Below, in pieces: positions 51,880 to 62,575 of a DNA stretch of 64,000 nucleotides. The notes below the pieces were generated by a model. The model made no database searches. It saw only the letters and a program-made list of their open reading frames with translations, and was not told the DNA's origin. The first letter of the stretch is position 1; each line of letters begins with the position of its first letter. The translations under genes were made by a program, and so were the position numbers. This stretch comes from Hyperoodon ampullatus (taxonomy: Eukaryota; Chordata; Mammalia; Artiodactyla; Ziphiidae). The stretch lies in the NCBI GenBank assembly GCA_949752795.1, contig OX457074.1, positions 29,621,980 through 29,685,979 of the forward strand, written 5' to 3'.

Positions 51880-53225
51880 CCTTTGCTTTTGACAGCAACT
51901 TAAGTCCAGAGTAAGTATCACCTCGCACACATTAAGACAACTGTTATCAAAACAAAAACAAAAAACAGAAAATAACAAGTGTTGGCAAAGATGTAGTGAA
52001 ATTAAAATACCTGTGCATTGCTGGTAGGAATGTAAAGTGGTGCGACCACTATGGAAAACATTATGGCAGTTTCTCAAAAAATTAAACAATGACCATATGA
52101 CCCAGCACTTCCACTTCTGGGTATATAACCAAAAGAATTGAAAGCAAGGACTCAAACAGATATTAAACACTCATGTTCATAGCAGCATTATTCACAATCA
52201 CAAAAAGGTGGGAGCAACCCAAGCGTCCATCAAGAGATGAATAGATTTTTTTTAATGTGGTATATACACACCATGGAATAGTACTCAGCCTTAAAAAGGG
52301 AGGAAATGCTACACATGCTACAACATGGATGAACCTTGACAACATTGTGCTATGTGGAATAAACCAGCAGCAAGAAACAAATAACTGTCTGCTTGTATTT
52401 GTATGAGGGCATCTAGACTAGACAAATTCTTAGAGAGTAGGAAGGGTGATTGCCAAGCAGGGGTTGGGGAGGAAGGATGGGGAATTGTTAACTGGATACA
52501 CATATAGCGTCTTCAGTGTGGTAAGATGAAAAGACTTCTGGAGATTTATTGCAGAACAATGTAAATGTACTTTACTGTACACTTTAAAATGACTAAAATG
52601 GTAAACTTCCTGTTAACAGAGATTTTACTGCAATTTTTAAAACTTTTAATGGTTAAGACAGTAAATTGTGCATTGCACCACAATTTTTGAAAGAAGAACA
52701 AAAATTTAAAAAGACAAACCATGCAAAAACTACCAAAAGAAAGTAGGCATTATGGCAAAAAAGCATGAGTGGAAGTAAAGAGGGATGCTTCATAATGATG
52801 GTATGCTTCATTCACCAAGAAGACATAACAGTGCTGAATTTGTGTGTGCCTAATACACATAGCCTCAAAATATAGAAAGCAAAACCATGGACAGAATTGC
52901 AAGAAGGTAGAGACAAATCTACAAATATAGTGGAAGATGCATATATCAGTAACTGTTAAAACGAGCAGATGGAGAGCTAGTAAGAAATAGATCTGGACAA
53001 CTGGATAAGCAGACCTTACCTAATAGATATATAGAGAATACTGCAGCCACAACTGCAGATCACAAATTCTTCTCCAGTCTACATGGAATGTTTATGAAAA
53101 TGCTGGGCCATATAACAAGTCTCAACAAATTCAAATGCTCTAAATCATACAGAGTACATTCTCAGACAGTGATGCAATTAAGATAGAAAACAAGAAAAAA
53201 AGTAAGAAAATATCTACATATTTCA
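51880..53225 (+). mobile_element. L1 3' fragment(s)
   Basis: Plus-strand L1 ORF2 end and 3'-UTR ('ggaatgtaaagtggtgcgacc', 'gaccatatgacccagcacttcc', 'ccatggaatagtactcagcc'), followed by a second, older L1 piece from about 52,720. Full of stops. Confidence 0.8.
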
Positions 53226-53231
53226 AAATTC

Positions 53232-53431
53232 TTTTTTTTGCGGTATGCCAGCCTCTCACTGTTGTGGCCTCTCCCGTTGTGGAGCACAGGCTCTGGACGC
53301 GCAGGCTCAGCCGCCATGACTCATGGGCCCAGCCGCTCTGCGGCATGTGGGATCTTCCCGGACCTGAGCACGAACCCGTGTCCCCTGCATCGGCAGGCGG
53401 ACGTTCAACCACTGCGCCATCAGGGAAGCCC
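53232..53431 (-). mobile_element. Cetacean CHR-2-like SINE (reverse)
   Basis: Reverse complement of the family: T run, 'gcggtatgccagcctctcac', ends 'ccatcagggaagccc'. Close to consensus. No clear duplication. Confidence 0.9.
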
Positions 53432-53471
53432 AAGAGATGGTTATTATGTAGTCATTAAGAACAATGAGTTT

Positions 53472-53590
53472 GGGAATTCCCTGGCGGTCCAGTGGTTAGA
53501 ACTCTGGCGCTTTCACTGCTGAGGTCCGGGTTCAGCCCCAGTTTGGGGAACTAAGATCCCGCAAGGTGCTCGCAGCGGGCCAGAAAAAAA
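53472..53590 (+). mobile_element. Short SINE
   Basis: 'gggaattccctggcggtccagtgg' head, 'gggttcagccccagtttggg' box region, A tail. The short subtype with no extended body. Confidence 0.85.
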
Positions 53591-53825
53591 CCAATGAGGC
53601 AATGAGGTCAATCCGTAAGTACAGACATGGAAAGATGCCTACAGTACATTAGGAAAAAAGGCAACATGCAGATCAATAAGAGTAATATCCCAATTAGGTT
53701 AAATACCAAAATAAAGCAAAACAGAAATCCTGAATGTGTTTATATATGTATAGGAAAATCTGGAAGGCTGCAAACTGATTGTTAATAATGGAGTTACCTT
53801 TCATAGTGTTGGATTATCACTTTTT

Positions 53826-54025
53826 TTTTCTCATCGTACGCGGGCCTCTCACTGTTGTGGCCTCTCCCATTGCAGAGCCCAGGCTCCAGATGCGCAGGCT
53901 CAGCGGCCATGGGTCACGGGCCGAGCCACTCCGTGGCACGTGGGATCTTCCCAGACATCGGCACGAACCGGTGTCCCCTGCATTGGCAGGCAGACTCTCA
54001 ACCACTGTGCCACCAGGGAAGACCA
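53826..54025 (-). mobile_element. CHR-2-like SINE (reverse) with 14-bp TSD
   Basis: T tract, 'cgggcctctcactgttgtggcc', ends 'ccaccagggaagacc'. Copies of gattatcacttttt at 53,812-53,825 and 54,026-54,039. Confidence 0.92.
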
Positions 54026-54102
54026 GATTATCACTTTTTAAATTATGTACTTCTTTGTATTTTTTTTTGTCAAAGACATGTATTACTTATATAATTTTTA
54101 AA

Positions 54103-54415
54103 TTTTGTTTATTTATTTAATTTATTTTTCGCTGTGTTGGGTCTTTGCTGCTGGGCGTGGGCTTTCTCTAGTTGCAGCAAGCGGGAGCTACTCTTCATTG
54201 TGGTGCGTGAACTTCTCATTGTGGTGGCTTCTCTTGTTGCGGAGCACGGGCTCTAGGCACGTAGGCTTCAGTCGTTGTGGCATGTGGGCTCAGTAGTTGT
54301 GGCGCACGGGCTTAGTTGCTCCGCGGCATACCTGATCTTCCCAGACAAGAGCTCGAACATGTGTCCCCTGCATTGGCAGGTGGATTCTTAACCATTGCGC
54401 CACCAGGGAAATCCG
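54103..54415 (-). mobile_element. Long CHR-type SINE (reverse) with TSD
   Basis: (attt)n start, 'gctgtgttgggtctttgctgct', ends 'gccaccagggaaatcc'. Flanking tataatttttaaa at 54,090-54,102 and a near-identical copy from 54,416. Confidence 0.9.
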
Positions 54416-54889
54416 TATAATTTTTTTAAATAGGTAAAAAACATGAATAACAAAAGCAGCACTGTAGCATTAGAATTGACTTGAACAGTTAGAGGTGCTT
54501 AAATACAATTTTGTTACTTTCCTTTTATTTTTGTGATCTTAAGCTTAAAGTATGTTATTGAAATGCCATGTACATGAAGATTTTTCAAATGTATGAAAAC
54601 GTAATAGGATTTCCATATCCAGTTTTTCCATATTTTAATTTTTCTTTTATTTATTTTTAAATTTGTTTCCCATGTTTTAATTTTGTATGAAGTTATTTTT
54701 AAGAACAATTCCATTTTCTACAATAATCAACGCTATAACTCCATTGGTCCAAAAGTAAATAGGTGAAGATTAGTATTTTTCACTTATAGGCATGATATCT
54801 AATTTATTTTACTGTGACATCAATTTTTAAAAAAATACCAAAAGAAGGGAAGATTGATTAGAGATCTTGCAATAACAACTCCCAATTAC

Positions 54890-55094
54890 GGCTTCCCTGG
54901 TGGCGCAGTGGTTGAGAGTCTGCCTGCCGATGCAGGGGACACGGGTTCGTGCCCCAGTCCGGGAAGATCCTACATGCCGTGGAGTGGCTAGGTCCGTGAG
55001 CCATGGCCACTGAGCTTGCGTGTCCGGAGCCTGTGCTCCACAACAGGGAAGGCCACAACAGTGAGAGTCCCATGTACCGAAAAAAAAAAAAAAA
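54890..55094 (+). mobile_element. CHR-2-like SINE
   Basis: 'ggcttccctggtggcgcagtgg' head, 'gccatggccactgagc' body, A tail. Immediately followed by another SINE. Confidence 0.9.
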
Positions 55095-55097
55095 CTT

Positions 55098-55231
55098 GGG
55101 AATTCCCCGGTGGTCCAGTTGTTAGGACTCCATGCTCTCACTGCTGCAGGCCTGGGTTCAATCCCTGGTCAGGGAACTAAGATCCCACAAGCCACATGGT
55201 GCAGCCAAAAAATTTAAAATTAAAAAAAAAG
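55098..55231 (+). mobile_element. Short SINE in tandem with the previous one
   Basis: 'gggaattccccggtggtccag' head, 'gggttcaatccctggtcagg' box region, A-rich tail. It probably inserted into, or next to, the A tail of its neighbour. Confidence 0.87.
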
Positions 55232-55662
55232 TTAAAAAAATATCCATCTTGCTGGAATATTTTCAGAATTCAAATAATGACAACTATTGTGATTTGATTT
55301 CCGTTTTAGAAAGTTAGCTCTTTAAATCAACTCACAGTGTAGAGTGAATCAGAAAGGGAGGAGATTAATGAGACCAGTTAAGAGGTTGTAGTTTTAGTAA
55401 AGAATGAAAACTACCTGAACTAGGATAGCAGCATTAAAAAATAAGGATGTTGCAGATTCAAAAGTTGTGGGCAGTGTGAGTTGAGGGAAGGGGACAAGTT
55501 AGGGCAGAGGACACGGAGAAGCAGCCCCTGGGGGCAGCTACCACTTAAATGGGATCCTCTGCACGGGTTTTGTCTGCAGGTTGGTTTGTGCCCAGGCCCC
55601 AGTGTAACCAGACCGGTTGGTCACAAGTACCCCAGTATCTACTGCCTTGGAGCCTGTATTCA

Positions 55663-56145
55663 TCTCCCCAGGCTGCCGTAACAAAATATCACACGCTGGG
55701 TGGCTTAAACAACACATACTCACTTCTCACATTTCTGGAGGCTGAGAACTCCAAGATCAAGGTGCCGGCAGACTGGGTTGCTGGTGAAGGCCCTCTTCCT
55801 GGCTTGCAATGACTGCCTTCTTACTGTGTCCTCACATGACAGAAAGAGGCTGGGAGTTCCCTGGTGGCCTAGTGGTTAGGATTCCCGGCTTTCACTACCG
55901 TGGCCCGGGTTCAGTCCCTGGTTGGGGAACTGGGATCCTGCAAGCCTCACGGTGTGGCCAAAAAGAAAAAAAAGAGAGAGAGACTGATATCTCTATTTCT
56001 GTTCTTATAAAGCCACTAATTCCATCTGGAGGGGCCCACCCTTATGACCTTATCTAACCCTAATTATCTCTCAAAAGCCCCATCTCCAAATATAGTCACA
56101 TTGGAAGTTGGGCTTCAAGGTATGAATGGGGGAAGGGGACATGTG
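55663..56145 (-). mobile_element. MLT1-type (ERVL-MaLR) solo LTR split by a SINE
   Basis: Reverse-orientation LTR text: 'aacaaaatatcacacgctggg', 'ctggaggctgagaactccaag', 'tcaaggtgccggcagactgg', and after the SINE 'ggggcccacccttatgacc'. An old non-coding LTR of an endogenous retrovirus-like family; no viral gene present. Confidence 0.75.
55852..55975 (+). mobile_element. Short SINE inside the MLT1 LTR
   Basis: 'gggagttccctggtggcctagtgg' head, 'gggttcagtccctggttggg' box region, A/G tail. It interrupts the LTR. Confidence 0.88.
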
Positions 56146-56438
56146 TCCATAGCACAATGTAAAGTCCATGGAAGGAGTCGGACTCTTTTCCGAGTGAGTG
56201 TGTGTGTATGTATTAGATTGGAATTTTTGCCTTTTGTCTGCTATCTTCTTTCCTTTTTCCTTCCTTTATAATTGTACTACAACTCTTTTGGTTTTGGGCA
56301 TTCAGTTTGGCAATATTTAGTAAATTTTCAGCTGTGGCCCAGCTATTTCACTTCTCTGAGTGTCCATGTAAAGGAAAAACATACTCCTGTGTGTTTCCTC
56401 TGCTCTCAGTATTCTACTAAAATGCTGATTCACTTTTT

Positions 56439-56753
56439 AAAAATTAATTAATTAATTAATTAATTAATTTTTTATATTTTATTTTTGGCTGCATTGGGTC
56501 ATCATTAGCAATGCGCCGGCTTTCTCTAGTTGTGGCGAGCTTGGGCTACTCTTCATTGTGGTGCACAGACTTCTTGCAGTGGCTTCTCTTGTTGTGGAGA
56601 ATGGGCTCTAGGTGCACAGGCTTCAGTAATTGTGGCATGCGGGCTCAGTAGTTGTGGTGCACTGGCTTAGTTGCTCCGTGGCATGTAGGATCTTCCCAGA
56701 CCAGGGCTCAAACCCGTGTCCCCTACATTGGCAGGCAGTTTTTTATTTATTTT

Positions 56754-56789
<36 letters not shown>

Positions 56790-57023
56790 TTGTGGTATGC
56801 AGGCCTCTCACAGTTGTGGCCTCTCCCATCGTGGAGCACAGGCTCTGGACACGCAGGCTCAGCGGCCATGGCTCACGGGCCCAGCCGCTCTGCGGCATGT
56901 GGGATCTTCCCGCACTGGGGCAGGAACCCGTGTCCCTTGCATTGGCAGGTGGATTCCCAACCACTGCGACACCAGCGAAACCCTGGCAGGTGGTTTTTAA
57001 CCACTGTGCCACCAGGGAAGTCC
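56439..57023 (-). mobile_element. Long SINE (reverse) carrying a nested SINE
   Basis: Outer element: starts in an (attaatta)n tract, 'ttggctgcattgggtcatc', ends 'gccaccagggaagtcc'. Its duplication ctgattcactt lies at 56,425-56,435 and 57,024-57,034. Interrupted by the element at 56,744-56,983. Confidence 0.88.
56744..56983 (-). mobile_element. Nested CHR-2-like SINE
   Basis: (attt)n, 'gtggtatgcaggcctctcac', ends 'accagcgaaaccc'. Diverged duplications tggcaggcagttttt (56,729-56,743) and tggcaggtggttttt (56,984-56,998) show insertion into the outer SINE. Confidence 0.9.
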
Positions 57024-57048
57024 CTGATTCACTTCTTTTTCCCAATTC

Positions 57049-57403
57049 ACTTTTAATTAATTTATTTATTTATTTATTTTTGGCTGCATTGGGTCTTTGT
57101 TGTTGCATGCCGCTTTCTCTAGTTATGGTGAGCAGGGGCTACTCTTCGTTGCAGTGCACAGGCTTCTCACTGTGGTGGCTTCTCTTGTTGCAGAGCACGG
57201 GCTCCAGACATGCGGGCTTCAGTAGTTGTGGCACATGGGCTTGGTAGTTGCGGCCTATGGGCTCTAGATCACAGGCTCAGTACTTGTGTCACACAGGCTT
57301 AGCTGCTCCACGGCATGTGGGATCTTCCCAGACCAGGTTTCAAACTCATGTCCCCTGCATTGGCAGGCAGATTCTTAACCAATGGGCCACCAGGGAAGTC
57401 CCT
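57049..57403 (-). mobile_element. Long CHR-type SINE (reverse), enlarged
   Basis: (attt)n, 'ggctgcattgggtctttgttg', several 'gtagttgtggcacatgggc' units, ends 'gccaccagggaagtcc'. About 350 bp. Confidence 0.88.
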
Positions 57404-57626
57404 CCTGACTCACTTTTGACACTAAATGAGTGTGGGTTTTCCACACAACAGGCAGGAATTGTTAAATAAATTATAGTGTATCTATACTATAAACTGGTAT
57501 TCAGGCAAAACTAAAGTAGAGCTGTATCCACTGAGGTGCAAATATATCTATGACCACATCATTTACCAAAAAAAGCAAGTTCCTATATAAAATGTAGAGT
57601 CTGGTTTTATTTCTTTATTTTATTTT

Positions 57627-57745
57627 TTTAATATTTATTTATTTATTTGGTTGCACTGGGTCTTAGTTTCTGCTGGCAGTCTCCTTAGTTATGGCTCACT
57701 GGCTCCTTAGTTGTGGCATGTGAACTATTAATTGTGGCTGTAGAA
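57627..57745 (-). mobile_element. Partial SINE (reverse)
   Basis: (attt)n and 'ggttgcactgggtcttagtttctg', then units of the body. The tRNA-like half is missing. Confidence 0.8.
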
Positions 57746-57959
57746 AGAGAATCAGTAGGGCTTTGCATCTGCCCTGGGGTGCACCGAGGTTGCGAGCCCA
57801 GGTGACTGATGGGGGTGCTGGGCGTGGGCTGGGGGACAGGCGGTGTTTGTATTAGATCCATCAAGCTTGAACTAACCCTCCATCCCAGAGGAGAAGCCCA
57901 GCAGGTACGGAGGCCTCCGCTGTTTTTGTGTTCTCTCCCTTCAGAAGAAGAGCTGTTTG

Positions 57960-57982
57960 CCTGCGTACCACAAAAAAAAAAA
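57960..57982 (+). mobile_element. 23-bp SINE stub with target-site duplication
   Basis: 'cctgcgtaccac' plus an A run is the last dozen bases and tail of the CHR-2 SINE. Flanked by agaagagctgtttg (57,946-57,959) and aggagagctgtttg (57,983-57,996), 13 of 14 identical. Confidence 0.75.
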
Positions 57983-58305
57983 AGGAGAGCTGTTTGTAAT
58001 CCTGTGGAAACCTGGGGTGTTCCGGTGTCACAGCTGTTCGGTGACCTGTGTCACCTGAGCTGCAGTATTTGTGTGGCTCCAGCAGCTGCTGGGCCTCGGG
58101 CAGGATGTGCTTGCACCTCCCCCCGCGAGACAGCCAGTCTGGGTCAGGGGTGCACAGAAGTGATGAGAGGAGAGACCAGCCCTCCCTCTGCATGTCGCCT
58201 CCTGCCGCCCTTCCCAGATCCCCTTTCCTCCTCCTCGCCCCGGGCCCCTGCCCTGACCCCTCCCCTCTAACATGTTTGACTGGCGCTTACTTTTTTCCCA
58301 CCCAG

Positions 58306-58417
58306 GAATATGGCATCACCCCAGAAAGTGAGAACCTGACCTTGTCATCATCAGGAGCTGTTGACCAGTCGTCCTGCACAGGGACGCCTCTCTCCTCCAC
58401 AATTTCCTCCCCAGAAG
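58306..58417 (+). CDS. Unidentified gene, exon A
   Basis: 112 nt, enters in phase 0, ends in phase 1. Acceptor cttttttcccacccag, donor GAAG|GTACAT. Encodes EYGITPESENLTLSSSGAVD and SSCTGTPLSSTISSPE; rich in Ser/Thr. Confidence 0.8.
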
Positions 58418-61400
58418 GTACATGATGGTGGGTGGGAACAACTGCAGGTCCTTCCCCGTCAGCTGAGTCTGTAGTGCTTCTAATATTTCCTCGCGGATGG
58501 ACTGGGTAGCAGCAAATTAATACCTAAGCGGCAGACAAAATAGGCCCCGGCTTGAGAGGAAGTGAGACTGGCTCCCTTGCAATGAGAGGGCGGTCTAGCG
58601 GCTGAGCTGGGGGAGAAGCAGGTACCTCACACCCAGTCCTGCTGTCGTAAGGTTTTCTTTAACATTATGAGAGGGAAAAGCAAATCCCTCATCCTTGAGG
58701 TTGAGTTTGGAGCTCTAAAACATAAAGGAGCTAAACCTTGGAAAACCTTCCATCTAAACACTATTTGGTGAGGGCCAGGCCAGGCCGCTGGTGTCCTCAC
58801 TGCCCGGGTGCAGCGAGAGAGCTCTGCTCCCAGTCCACTCACAGCAGCTGGGCCTGACCTCCGTGTCCTTCCTCCAACTCCTGTCTCCAAAGACCCTGCC
58901 AGCAGCAGTCTGGCCCAGTCGGGCATGTCCACGGTGTCCTCCCAGATCAGCACCGAAACAGTCTCCTCCATGTCCGGCACCTACATCGCCCCGGGCACGG
59001 AAGAGGACGGGGAGGCTCTCCCCTGCCCCCGGGCCGCCAGCAGGACCCCCTCAGAAGAAGGAGAGGTAAGAGAGGAGCATGGGATCGCCCTCGCCGCTCA
59101 GCTCTGCTCTGTACTCGAATCACAAGGAGCTCAGTCCAGGGCCTGCCAGGGAGATCGGCAAAGCCCCCCAGTGCTCGGGAGGAGAGCCCTGAAAAACAGG
59201 GTACCGTGTCGTTGAATCAAAGACTCCCTCAGATGTGATCTTCCGTGTGGCACCACTTCTGTCCTGAGGACTTGGTTTGGGTTTGCTGCCAGGCGAGCTG
59301 GGTAGGAGAGCCGGTGGCATCTGCACCTTGACTTTTGTTGCTCCTTTGCAGGTGACACTAGTGGTGTCTCCAGACTGCAACTTTGCAGACCTCGCCGCCG
59401 CCGCCAAAGAGCAGGACGCAGAGGTAAGAGCAAGGTGGACGCTGGTGCACCCTCCCCAGTCAGAGGGACTGCCAGCGCTGGCAGAGGATGCAAATAGGAT
59501 GGGGGCTGTTCTGGAAGAAGCCTTCCAAGGTGGTGCACTTGGATCTGTTAGAGGCAGGGTGCAGGCAGAGGGACTGTCCGATTAGCAGAGGGCGCTGGTC
59601 TCAGCGTAATAGGCGTGGAGTGAGTTCCAGAGGGAAGTCTTCCAGGGCAGACCCTTGAGAGGGTGTTTGTCCTCCAATTCACTTAGTATTTACCTGGCAC
59701 AGGCATCTCACATCTTCCTGGCACTGGGGGACATAAAGACCGAGTGACATGGCTTTTGCCTGCCCACGCCCCCAATCCACCCATCCCACCCACCCCGGAG
59801 CTCCATCTGATGGAGGAATCAGAGTTATAACTCAGCGTGAGAAGTGCTCTGATGGAGGTGTGGCCGAAGTATATGGAATGCCCAGCTCCCAGTGGGGACT
59901 TTACAACTTTCTCTTGAGCCAGATGTTCTCAAAGGAGTATCTGGATGGGATTTGGGATCCTAAAGGGTTTCTGAAAGTTTTATGATCTCACGGTTTGCTT
60001 TTTCATTTGACAACTTTTATTTCCACCTGAGAGAAACAGTGTGAGCTAAACTATTACCAAGGCTATTCCTGACAGTCCCACGGTCCCTCTGTAAGGTGCC
60101 TCAGACCTAGTCCCTCTGTAACGTGCCTCAGACCTGGTCCCTATGGGCCAATCCTGCCTCGCCAAGCAAAATCTTCCTCTGCTGGGCCTCCCAGCCATCT
60201 CACACGGACAGGAAATGTATGCATACCATGAGGGTGATTAGTTCTGTCTTCTGACAATCAGTAGACTCATTTCACTGCTTTATGGACTCACAGTGCCTTC
60301 CTTCTGTCCTAGGGAAATGATGTTCTAGAAGAAGAGGACGGATCACACACACAAGAAGATGGTAAAAGACCTGGTCTTTTGCTCCCTTTTATTATATTTC
60401 TTTCCTGGGTATTCTCTACAGGGTAGAGAAAGGGGCACTGGTGTGACTTGGTGGCACTGCTCAAGGGTGTGGCTTTGGGGAAAGGTTGTCTTCTTGATGG
60501 AATATCAAAGCAAGCAGGGTATCTGAGGACCTCAGCAGCCTTCTTGGCTCTTTCTGGGCCTCTGAGCCAAGGCTGCAGTAGATACATGTAGTTCTCCACC
60601 TACGTTGAGTAGATCCTGAAGCTTCTTGGGCAACTGCCATCACCTTCCTTCCTGCTTCAGCTTCTCAGCTGAGTCTCACAGAACTGCTCTAGCAGCCCCA
60701 AAGTTCATCTGCAGCAGGAGAACAGCTTCCTCCCCTTGGGGGAACCGACTGTTAGGCAGTAGGTTTTCCTGCTTTACTGAAGAAAATGGCTGATATTACA
60801 GTAGCAGAAGGATCACAGCCCTGGCGGCACAGCAAAGGTGAGGTGAAGAGACGTTAGCAGCTCAGCGTACACTAGTGTTTGTAGGCGATTGGAACGATTC
60901 TCTTTACCATCATTCAGGCCTCAAGTAGATAGTTTTTTTAAATTGGAAGAGTTGGTTTACAATGTTGTGTTAGTTTCTGCTCTAGAGCAACGTGAATCAA
61001 TTATACATATACATATATCCACTTTTTTTTTAGATACTTTTCCCATATAGGCCATTACAGGGAACTGAGTAGAGTCCCCTGTGCTCTACAGCAGGTCCTT
61101 ATTAGTTATCTATTTTATATATAGTAGTGTGTATATGTCAATCCCAATCCCCAGTTTATCCCTCCCCTGCCTTGCCCCCCGCCATAACCATAAGTTTGTT
61201 TTCTACATCTGTGACTCTATTTCTGTTTTGTAAATAAGGTCAATCGTGTCTTCAGTCGGAAGAATTTTGTTTCTAGTAAGCCGAGATGCGAAGGAAAGAC
61301 CTACATGTAGAGCAAGGAAGTTTGGGGGGGGAGGTGACCTGGGAATCCCACCTGGGAGTGTAGGACCAGGCGTCCCAGGAACCGGTGTCTCTTCCCTCTG

Positions 61401-62575
61401 CTCCTCTGAGGTGCCTCCACAGAAGGGCAACCTCCAGAGCAAACCTGGATCCCAGCCTGGATGCAGATGTCACACTAGTCACCTCTGCTTTGGCCATGGC
61501 AGTTGCTTGGGGGGCGGTGTGGTGTGCAGGGGGTGCGCATGTGCACATGACCACTCTCTCCTGGCCAAGTAGTGCCGGAGGAGGGGTGGTCGCCCAGGCT
61601 GTGCCTCTGCTGCACACACACGCCAACCAAGCCGGGGTTGGGTGCTACCTCCCCTCGGTTGATGTATTCAGGGCACAAGGCTCCGAGTTCTCCATTGTGA
61701 TTGTCGTCCCCAGTAGAATATTTGCTTCTAAAAGGCACAGGGCAGTACGTGGTTTCCGCCTGACATTCCACATGCGGTTTTCACCTGACATGCCGAACGC
61801 AGTAGATGTATGTTTCTTCCTCTCCCTTTCACCAAGGAAAAAAAACCGGGAGGGGAGCTTGAAAAAATAACATCTAAAACTGTCCCCTTCCCATCTTACA
61901 CGACTGTAGGTTTCTGGTCAGCCCCTTAAAACATCCTCAGAATAGCAAATTAAGTCTCAAAGAAAATAAATCATAATTTTGCGAACAATGCGATTCTTTG
62001 ATTTGAGGTGCAAAATTACGGGACCAAAGAGCTTTAATTGCCATTTTATGTATTAGTCATTTCGCAGGGCCTTGTGGTCATAAACACACCCCACGTGCAC
62101 CGACAGACACAGGCCGGAGCCCGGGGTCACTTCCCCCGTGGCTCTCCTAGCTCTTCCAGCCTGGCTTAGCTCTGCTCTGGGCCCGGGTCTGCGTGTCCGA
62201 ATCCCACAGACCTCCCCAGGGTCTGATTTCCCAGGAATGAAGGCTGGAAAGGGGCCAGTTAAGGAAACAGAGCAGAACAGAGCGAGAACACAAATGTACC
62301 CACACAGTTTCCTTTATTGTCCACTCTCCCCACTTAATTATTGTCTTTTTTTTAACATATGATTTGATGTTTTTTGTCTCCATCCTTAAGATTTTTATTT
62401 TAAGGACAGCAAAGCAGAGAAAAACACAGCCAGGTCCTCTCTAACTGCCTTAACTCCGTTACAGGCCAGAGGACATTCGCATTTCTAGGTATGGAGTGTG
62501 ACAATAACAATGACTTTGACATCGCCAGCATGAAAGCACTGGACAATAAGCTGTGCTCTGCGGTCTGCTTACCTG
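58306..62575 (+). CDS. Unidentified gene, five internal coding exons
   Basis: Five plus-strand exons: 58,306-58,417, 58,893-59,065, 59,352-59,423, 60,313-60,361 and 62,465-62,575. All have AG/GT sites, and successive end phases (1, 0, 0, 1, 1) match at every join, with no stop. The roughly 172 residues are Ser/Thr-rich at first (SGMSTVSSQISTETVSSMSG), then contain an Ala-rich piece (CNFADLAAAAKEQDAE), an acidic piece (NDVLEEEDGSHTQED) and a mixed segment (NNNDFDIASMKALDNKL). This looks like a regulatory linker of a large cytoplasmic protein. I do not recognise the family. The first exon may lie in the CpG island at 46-48 kb, but no exon linking them was found. The 3' end is beyond 62.6 kb or outside the window. 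Confidence 0.8.
58893..59065 (+). CDS. Unidentified gene, exon B
   Basis: 173 nt, ends in phase 0. Acceptor ctcctgtctccaaag, donor GAGAG|GTAAGA. Encodes DPASSSLAQSGMSTV, ISTETVSSMSGTYIAPGTEE and a Pro/Arg/Ser stretch ending TPSEEGE. Confidence 0.8.
59352..59423 (+). CDS. Unidentified gene, exon C
   Basis: 72 nt, a whole number of codons in phase 0, so it could be skipped without a frame change. Acceptor ttgctcctttgcag, donor CAGAG|GTAAGA. Encodes VTLVVSPDCNFADLAAAAKE then QDAE. Confidence 0.8.
60083..60136. repeat. Two tandem 27-bp units
   Basis: gtccctctgtaa(g/c)gtgcctcagacct occurs twice head to tail, with a partial third copy, in the intron between exons C and D. Confidence 0.9.
60313..60361 (+). 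CDS. Unidentified gene, exon D (short, acidic)
   Basis: 49 nt, ends in phase 1. Acceptor ccttctgtcctag, donor AGATG|GTAAAA. Encodes GNDVLEEEDGSHTQED. Confidence 0.75.
60935..61245 (-). mobile_element. L1 3' end, reverse, 5'-truncated
   Basis: Reverse complement of an artiodactyl-type L1 3' end: 'gtttacaatgttgtgttagtttctgc', 'ctgtgctctacagcaggtcc', 'ctatttctgttttgtaaat'. In the intron between exons D and E. Confidence 0.82.
61250..62460. other. Intron, no feature recognised
   Basis: The 161-codon plus-strand frame at 61,385-61,870 overlaps a minus-strand frame of similar length and has no splice support. Treated as chance. Confidence 0.4.
62465..62575 (+). CDS. Unidentified gene, exon E
   Basis: 111 nt, phase 1 in and out, so it can be skipped in frame. 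Acceptor taactccgttacag, donor CCTG|GTGAGT. Encodes GQRTFAFLGMECDNNNDFD and IASMKALDNKLCSAVCLP. Confidence 0.8.

Noticed and set aside
56630..57247. 205-codon plus-strand open frame
   Set aside because: Entirely inside reverse-orientation SINEs; the same peptide phrases recur in every SINE copy.
61385..61870. 161-codon frame within the intron between exons D and E
   Set aside because: No splice sites, overlapping antisense frame, no recognisable motif.
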